A stretch of 64,000 nucleotides of DNA, from positions 34,431,364 to 34,495,363 of the forward strand of contig CM073322.1 of NCBI GenBank assembly GCA_037043015.1. Reading direction: 5' to 3'. The position numbers were made by a program, and so were the translations under genes. Position 1 is the stretch's first letter. Every line of letters begins with the position of its first letter. The notes beneath the pieces are model-generated. The model saw only the letters and a program-made list of their open reading frames with translations, ran no database searches and was not told where the DNA came from. Below are positions 57,401 to 64,000 of this stretch, in pieces. The DNA is from Bryum argenteum (lineage: Eukaryota; Streptophyta; Bryopsida; Bryales; Bryaceae).

Positions 57401-57594
57401 CACTTTGCAAATTCTCCTCGTAATTCTCCTTGGTGTCGTTGAAGTTCTCATCTCTATTAACACCGTATATGAAGCCGTATTTTGTGTGCACGGATTCCGA
57501 GGCACATTTTGGACACAAATACATGGCACGGTTCCCGAGGAGCATTTGACGCATGCTTTCTACATAATACAGATTGGCATGGTTTTCAGGGTCT

Positions 57595-58419
57595 ATTTAG
57601 CTCGAACCGAGCTAAATGCCACAATTTTCATGTTTTCTTTGAGTTACTGTCTGTATTTTTGTACTCCTGCAGGGTCGATTTAGCTCGAGTCGAGCTAAAT
57701 GCCACAGTTGCCATGTTTTCTTTGAGCTGCTCTCTGTATTTCTCGTACTCCTGCAGGGTCGATTTAGCTCGAGCCGAGCTAAATGCCACAGTTTCCATGT
57801 TTTCATTGAGATGCTGTCTGTATTTCTTGTACTACTGCAGGGTCGATTTAGCTCGAGCCGAGCTAAATGCCACAGTTGCCATGTTTTCATTGAGGTGCTG
57901 TCTGTATTTCTCGTACTACTGCAGGGTCGATTTAGCTCGGGTCGAGCTAAATTCCACAGTTTCCATGTTTTCATTGTGCTGCTGTCTTTATTCCCCCCAC
58001 TCCTGCATGGTTGATTTAACTCGGTTCGAGCTAAATGGTACTCCTTTCATTGATCCCTTTATCTAGAGTTTGTGTATGTGGAACTCCTGTCGTGGTCAAC
58101 TTAGCTCGATTCGAGCTAAATGGTACCGTATACCCGGATTCATTGTGCTCCAAGCAGTGTATTACAGCCTTACGCCGGGGTCAAACTAGCTCGTGCCCCC
58201 GCGTCTCACGCTTGTATGTTTAGCTCGAACCGAGCTAAGTTTCCATGGTTCATTAGTGCGGAGTTTTCTTTGTTCCCAAGAAGTATCGATTGCACTTTTG
58301 TTGGGCCTAACAATAGTTTCCTATCGCTTTTGTGTGTAGTGTCCTTCATTTCTCTATTTTCCGACAGCGGCATCTTGGTGATCTCCACAGAAGTATCGTT
58401 TAGCTCGATTTGAGCAAAC
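57595..58419. repeat. Tandem 84-bp array and further B palindromes upstream of the transposase gene
   Basis: Six palindromes at 57,595, 57,678, 57,762, 57,846, 57,930 and 58,014, spaced 83-84 bp, each followed by TGCCACAGTTGCCATGTTTTC-type sequence ending CTGCAGGGTCGAT. Further copies at 58,101-58,121, 58,219-58,239 and a half-conserved one at 58,399-58,415. The apparent protein with repeated LARAELNA peptides is this array read in frame. Confidence 0.9.
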
Positions 58420-58436
58420 CTTACTTATTCAATAGG

Positions 58437-61374
58437 ATGACTAGTGCATCCGATGCCGAATGGGATCGTCTCGATTTCTCTTCAGAGGTATTGTTTTATA
58501 TCTATTGTAATGTTTTTCATGATGCCTTCATCGGCTTCAATACTAAAATATTTTTGTCGTCCTTGTTTCAGGATTCAGATGCTCCTGAGGTTTTTTTGCC
58601 TGATCGGTTAAAGGACTGTCCCGGAATTCCACGAATGAAATGGAATACGAAATTTGTGACCTTGCTGGATGGCGGAGGGGCCATCGCTGCAGAAGGTATT
58701 TGTCAAAGCATCGCTTCTGAGTGTTTGCCTGATTCGGAGGACGAGCCATTACAAGATGACGAAGTATTTGTTCAGATCGTGAAGTGCGTGAATCTCGACA
58801 TCGTACCTGCGGACACTATATTTGGGACGAGGAAATGGAAACTTAGCCACGCTATTTATGAAGGTTGGTCACTTCAAGATCATTTACAGCGTGATGAGTA
58901 CAACGTTGCTGTTTTTACTCGTGATCATCCTAAGCGAAAAGGGATTCGTCCATATGCCTTGGGCCGTCGAAATCCCCGTGTCGTGAGGACCAAGAGAGAA
59001 GAGATATTGTTAACGATGGAGTCCGTGAACTTGGTTTCAACAATGTCGTCTTTTTAAATAAGAATTGTTGCCAACCTTATCCAAGGAAAAGATCATGGCT
59101 CTTCGTAAGCATATGTACGAATCTTCGGATTTCAAGTTTAAGGCACACTTCAAGATTGATGTTCATCACAGATTTCACCAGGTCGCTGATGGAAGTATAA
59201 TGGTGACAACTGAAGGCATTGATGTTTGCGCACGTGCTTGGCAGAATATCAGCGGCGTACCCCCTGCGACTTTCTATAGGAAAAAGGCTCAGGCTGCAGC
59301 TGGTCTTCGTGCACGACATCATGGTAATGTTGGACAAAAGAAACCTCGACTTCACGTAAAGCAAGCTGTTGCAACACTGAAGACTTTAGTTGATAACGCT
59401 GCTGATCATTTGCCGCACAAAGCAAAGATGCTTTCAAATGGGGTGAAGGTCGTCTCTCGATCGTTGCCGTCATCTTTCAGATGGAAAGATACAATGCCAG
59501 AGATTAACCTCATCAATGAGAGGTTGGGCCTCAAACTTATCTCTCAGAGCTCTCTTAGCAAGATGAGAAGGGCAAATTTCTCTGAGTACTCCAAAAAAGC
59601 CCCGGGGGACAATTTTGCTCGCTGCGCTACTTGTGACAGGCTTGAGTCAATGATTAAGTCCATGGTGCCAGATTCTTCTGAAGAAAATATGTGGATCAAG
59701 AAGCTCCGACTTCATTTGAATCATCAAGAAATGCATCGAGAATATTATTACTCAAACCGGTCGATGTCAATTCAACGACCCCGAGATGTTTTATGCATTA
59801 TTCACGACAAGATGGACCACGCGAAGACAGCTTGCCCTTTGTTTTCGCATAAAACAAAATCCAACGACGCGCTGATGAAACTTCCAATTGCTGTCACAGG
59901 GATGATCGCACACGGACATTGCGATGTTCGCTATGCTCACTACGGCCTCGACATCTACCCTAGTGACTGCAATCACACGGTTGGTTCCATGTTGAAGCTT
60001 TTGCGAGATCTTGAAGGCGTTCCTCTATCGCATTCTAAAGCATTATTCGCTGGATCAGGGAGTCAGCCAATATTTTCTTCGTTGCTCACTGGAAAAGATG
60101 GTTGTTTGAACTCTCTTCTGCCGGAAAGCGAAACTTCAGGAGTTGCTCAACCTCTACCTCATGTTTTGCATATTCAACTTGATAACGCGGCTTCCGACAA
60201 CAAGAATCGGTTTATGTTTTGTTTTTGGTCTCTCCTTGTACACATGGGAGTGTTTCGAGAAATTTATGTCAATTTCTTATTAGTTGGGCATACTCATGAA
60301 GATATTGACGCTCTCTTCGGACGGTGGAGCATGATTCTGAAAGAAAATGACTTTTTGACGATTCCTCTATTGATGAAGTCATTTATGGACGCTGAGGCTC
60401 TTCCTGTGATTCCACATTTGATTGAGGAAATTCCAGACTTCAAGGGCTACATTAAAGATTTTATTGCTTCAAAAGACGAAATTCTTGTTGGCCATTCCGA
60501 AGGACAACAATTTAAGTTTTTCAAGCATGACAATGGGTGGCCTATGATGAAATACAAGATGTTATGTACCGACAGTGAGTGGCTCCCATCTACTAGTGGA
60601 GGTATAAAATTGTGGAAAGAAGATGCGATTACGGGGAAGCCTTTACTGCCTACCGGTGAAATGAAACCATTGGCGTCAATTCCCATGAAGAATCGGGATG
60701 AAATTGTAAAAGGTATTTCAGGCTTTATAAAGATGTGGGAAACTTCCTGTGCTCAAGACATATCAGGAGAATATCGACGAGCACACGATTCCGTTATACG
60801 GTATTGGCGAGCAGTCAATCTTGCATTGGTAGAACCTATCGAGGTTTCTTTAACGTTGAAGAATGGTTGTTGGCCTTCATCCCGAGTGCCTCCTACTCGA
60901 GAATTTCTGAATACTGGCGAATTACGTGAGGAATATGGGCAAGATCCGCACTTTATTGGTCGCTTGTGTGATAGACCAAGAGAATCATTCCGTGTTGGTC
61001 GTGACGTTTTTGCTGGGTATTTTCTTGCTTTACGTCCTGCTGATGGAGATGCCCGACCATTTTGGATTGCAAGGGCCTTGACCGATTTTGATGTTGATCG
61101 CAACAATCCAAGGTGTATTCAAATTCAATACTTTCGACCTTTGAGTAAGCGCCCTGTTGTGCAAGATACGTATGTTGGTTGGGATACACATAAAAGTTTC
61201 AAATGGGTTTTCGACAATACTCAGGACCCAGTTTGGCTTCATGGAGGTGCTATTTTTACGTCATGGAAATCTAGCGCAAAACTTGGCTCTCATCGTCCGA
61301 CAATTTCAATTTCGGAGCAACAAGTGAATATCATTAAGCAGAGTATTGTACGCTTTGAGGCGGATGAGGAGTAG
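58437..61374 (+). CDS. Transposase-like protein of element B (GHTHEDID / DUF7869-like)
   Basis: Exon 1 is 58,437-58,487 (MTSASDAEWDRLDFSSE), exon 2 starts at 58,572, and the main coding block is 59,065-61,374 (769 codons). An RNase-H-like DDE/D core is suggested in the main block by IIHDKMDHAK (about residue 246), HIQLDNAASDNKN (about 371) and LLVGHTHEDIDALFGRW (about 407). These three acidic motifs are typical of the DUF7869-like proteins abundant in mosses, lycophytes and charophytes. A Cys-containing segment (NKNCC) lies at about 59,063-59,075. The reading frame changes twice between 58.99 and 59.08 kb, from short introns or frameshifts, so intactness is uncertain. The C-terminal 200 residues have no recognised domain. 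It is the only plus-strand gene of B. Confidence 0.65.
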
Positions 61375-61406
61375 GGGAACAATGTCAGATCATACCGCGC
61401 AGTGCA

Positions 61407-61733
61407 ATTTAGCTCTGGTCGAGCTAAATTAATCACTTGGTGTTTTATTCTTGGAAGTTAATCTAAGTGTTACTCTCCTCATGAAAATCTGTCACCGGAG
61501 TTGGGTTTCAACATTCGGCTAAACTCTAATAGCGGAGCAAGGACTGAATCTCAGCAAGTACTGTTTTCTACCTTCTTAGCCGGACGAGGAGTATGGGACG
61601 ATTCTGGATCATTTTAACCGTTGAGAAGTTCAAGATTTTTTACTCCAACATTGTGTCGTGGGAAGTGGATGAGTAGTTCGAGGAGAGTTGAAGATCTTTC
61701 GACGCATAGCAATTTAGCTCTAATCGAGCTAAA
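61407..61733. repeat. Two family B palindromes downstream of the transposase gene
   Basis: Copies at 61,407-61,429 (TTAGCTCTGGTCGAGCTAA) and 61,711-61,733 (TTAGCTCTAATCGAGCTAA), about 300 bp apart, in the right subterminal region of B. The first is about 35 bp after the stop codon. Confidence 0.8.
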
Positions 61734-62172
61734 CTATTTTATAGGTGTTTTTAGATATGTCCATTTTTGAGATGATTTCCTATCTTTGAACTCTCTTTAA
61801 AGTTGCACCTACATGTGCTAATTTCATCGATTTTGTTCAATTGATTGTTACAATCACTTCTTAATATGTATTATCTTAACTATGCTAGCAGATTTATTAT
61901 TTGGCGGTTACAATTGTTTCTCAATTTAATTCGATTTATTGTTTTAATGTGCTGACTAAGAACTTCGAAACTAGATGGGTTTTGGCCACACTAAACTAGA
62001 CTCTATTTAGATGAATTTATTGTTTTAATGTGTTTTTTTTTTCGTATTTCAAAATTTACGTCTCTCTACCCCTCCATTTTAGCTCTACATGAAGTACTTT
62101 TGTGCTTGTTTAGGTTGGTGATAGTGCAAATATTCTCACTATAATGAAATAAATTTTTTGCTGATAATTGGA
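61734..62172. other. Right subterminal region of element B
   Basis: AT-rich with no gene. Near 62,120-62,190 the words ATTATAGTGAGAATAT and ATTATAATGGGAATAT (on the minus strand) form an end motif repeated twice. Confidence 0.5.
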
Positions 62173-62193
62173 ATATTCCCATTATAACGAATT
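62173..62193 (-). repeat. Right terminal inverted repeat of element B
   Basis: Reverse complement of 41,081-41,101, followed by ACGT at 62,194-62,197. Confidence 0.8.
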
Positions 62194-64000
62194 ACGTGTT
62201 CGTAGGTATCGCTATCAAATAAGATCTCGTCGTGCACTGCGAAAAGAAGATAGGCGGAAGTCCTTGTTATCAGACGAGGCGCTTGCAAGAGTCTTCGTTC
62301 AAAGATGCTGCAACCAAGGTTGTACTAGAAAGTTCGGGGTGGGGGTGGTCCGTGCATTACGCACCGAGATGCACATGCAGTCGTTCCAGACGAAGTCGAT
62401 GAAGAACCTTGACATTTACTGAGGCATGCACGACGTTTACGGTGGAAAAGCGAAGGTGGTCACGGTGGAGGGGGAGGAGATTTGCATAAAAGCCTGGCGG
62501 ATAATCCACAATGTAAGTCTGCGGACGTTCCACAGGTACGCTTCTAGGGTGAAGTGACAAGAGAGAGGGGCTCCTCACGGCAACTTGTCGCGCAGTAAGT
62601 GTCGGACTAAGAGTCTCCAAGCCGTCGAGACTCTTCGCTCATTACTGTCGACAAAAGGCAGACCACATGCCCCATATGCACCGGACGCTTTCTTCTGGTG
62701 AGAGGGCGCTCGTGAAGGTTCTTCCTGCAGGAACACGCTGGAGTTCGCTCCTAGAGGACGTCAACAAGGTAGTTGTCAATTTCTGAACTCAGACATTCCA
62801 TTTTCCCTCGACTATTGTTCCAATGCGATCATCCTATCCGAGTTCACTCGGTTTTGGAGTGGCGCAAAAAATTCTCCATGGAATTGTTAGTTAGTTTCTG
62901 AGCGGTCGTTCAAAATGCTCCTCCAATAATTCTCTCGGGCGGCCTTCCACTGAGCAGGGGTGGGGGATGACACTATGGATGCAAGGCAGAATATAGCGAG
63001 GAAATATGTATCTGGGCGGTCGCTCAGAAGTAATTACTTCGACGACGTTCAGGGGTCATCTGCGGGTGCATGTGCACCGCATTGTTTCTAGGACGGCCAC
63101 CCAGAAACATGATCTGAATGTAGACCTCAATTTCTGGACGCTATTGAGGGAAATGCTTTTGACCCCTTCAACGTTGCTCTGTCACCATTCCCAGGTCAAT
63201 GAGGGGCTCGGCCTCGACACAGTCTCGCAGCCTTGCTTCAGCAAGATACGTGGCAAGCATTTTCAGGACTTTTCAGTGAAGGGCAGAGGAGATGACTTCT
63301 CAAGGTGCAGCGAAGGTGACAAGCTGAGGGCCCTTCGCGCGACGTTCGCGTGCAGACGAGAAGTACGCGCACTACAGCTTGCCTATATTTGATTCCGATA
63401 GCAATTTCTCAGTGGGATCAATCGCGAAGTTGCTGCGGGATCTCGAAGAACCGCCCGTCAGTAGTTCCCAAAGCCTATTCAGAGGGTCCGGCTCCACGCC
63501 ACTATTCCGGGCGCTGTTGCATGGAAGTGAGGTTTGTAGGGCTTCGTTAAATGAGGCAAGTGAGGGCAGAATGGATGTCGTGCCCCTTCCGCCTGTGCTC
63601 CACATCCAAATGGACAACAGTTGGAAGGATAACAAAAACCGATATGTCTTTTGCTTTTGGTCTCTATTGGTTGCCAAACGTATCGTGAAGGAAGTGGTGG
63701 TCTCATTTATGATGGTTGGGCACACTCATGATGACATTGATGCATCCTTCAGGCGTTGGAGTATGAAATTGCGGGAGAATGACTATCCAACTCTGCCCTT
63801 GTTGATGCGGTTTTACATGGACATGGAAGAAGATGCCACGATTCCTCACCTCGTGGAGGAGGTCCCAAACTTCAAGGATTTCATAAAACCATTTATAGCA
63901 ACCGGTGCGAAGAGGCTAGTCGGGCATGCAAAGGGACGGCAATTCAAGTTCTTTGTGGATGACAATGGTTGGCCGATCATGCAATATAAGCTGAATTGCA
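62194..64000 (+). pseudogene. Transposase-like gene of family A, 3' part, truncated by the window edge
   Basis: It continues the gene interrupted at 41,080. Blocks align in order with the B transposase: CCNQGCTRKFGVGVVRALRT (62,309 on); EEICIKAWRIIHNVSLRTFH (about 62,485); VNEGLGLDTVSQPCFSKIRG (about 63,195); YAHYS then GSIAKLLRDLEE (63,364 on); HIQMDNSWKDNKNR; MMVGHTHDDIDASF (about 63,712). About 95 residues around the first catalytic Asp of B are absent between the SKIRG block and YAHYS, and stops occur near 62.4-62.7 kb, so it is not functional. An intron at about 62,770-63,110 carries three A palindromes. The gene runs off the window. Confidence 0.7.
62895..63108. repeat. Family A palindromes in the A transposase intron
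   Basis: Copies at 62,895-62,916, 63,009-63,031 and 63,085-63,108, with a weak one near 62,936. They show that the DNA right of element B is family A again. Confidence 0.8.

Larger units (their letters stand above)
41081..62193 (+). mobile_element. Element B, 21.1-kb TIR DNA transposon nested in family A
   Basis: The inverted ends are identical for 21 bp, beginning AATTCGTTATAATGGGAATA on each strand. They are flanked by ACGT at 41,077-41,080 and 62,194-62,197; because ACGT is its own complement, the true target duplication could be shorter. DNA outside both ends encodes consecutive parts of one A transposase gene, which supports insertion. Inside: minus-strand genes at 41.4-48.8 kb, a spacer at 49.3-57.0 kb holding a SINE and foldback relics, and a plus-strand transposase-like gene at 58.4-61.4 kb. 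All B-type palindromes lie inside these limits. Several B genes need frame changes, so it may no longer be autonomous. Confidence 0.75.

Noticed and set aside
57482-58066. An apparent protein with repeated LARAELNA peptides
   Set aside because: It is the 84-bp palindrome array read in frame. Similar frames exist on the other strand because the core is palindromic.
59065-61374. Assignment of the transposase to the KDZ superfamily because a TET/JBP-like gene is nearby
   Set aside because: The GHTHEDID-type motifs fit DUF7869-like proteins better, and I cannot see the KDZ-specific zinc-finger arrangement.

Overview
The window is nuclear DNA of a land plant or close streptophyte. The support is GT-AG introns, plant-type TerC and FAAH exons, a Stowaway-like MITE and a tRNA-derived SINE. 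The transposase-like and dioxygenase-like genes suggest a non-flowering lineage such as a lycophyte, fern or bryophyte, but that is inference. There is no rRNA, tRNA, CRISPR array or bacterial operon, and almost everything is mobile-element DNA.

Layout. 0-7.6 kb holds unrecognised coding fragments, a SWIM-finger gene and a decayed coiled-coil gene. From 7.65 kb to beyond the right edge lies 'family A' DNA: a minus-strand cluster at 12.3-19.8 kb (FCP1-like protein, Pro-rich coiled-coil protein, ParB/methyltransferase-like protein), a long AT-rich spacer, and a plus-strand transposase-like gene at 40.51-41.08 kb that resumes at 62.19 kb. The A spacer holds a 2.2-kb foldback element, a seven-exon gene for a double zinc-finger, TET/JBP-like 2-oxoglutarate dioxygenase (26.07-28.27 kb), and a patchwork of exons from TerC, rubredoxin and FAAH genes (29.3-33.2 kb).

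The A transposase gene is split by a second element, 'B' (41,081-62,193; 21.1 kb). B has matching 21-bp inverted ends and a likely ACGT target duplication. Its gene order matches A: FCP1-like, coiled-coil and ParB/methyltransferase-like genes on the minus strand, then a spacer, then a transposase-like gene on the plus strand.

The most striking feature is a pair of element-specific palindrome families of about 20-23 bp. A carries about 30 copies of TCTGAGCGGCCGCTCAGA-type sites. B carries about 22 copies of TTAGCTCGANNCGAGCTAA-type sites. Homologous introns of the two elements hold different palindromes, A-type in A and B-type in B, and B has tandem arrays of its palindrome on both sides of its spacer. 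This looks like a lineage of giant DNA transposons that each keep a private palindromic address, possibly read by the transposase or the ParB-like protein. I inferred this by eye from two elements, with no database search.
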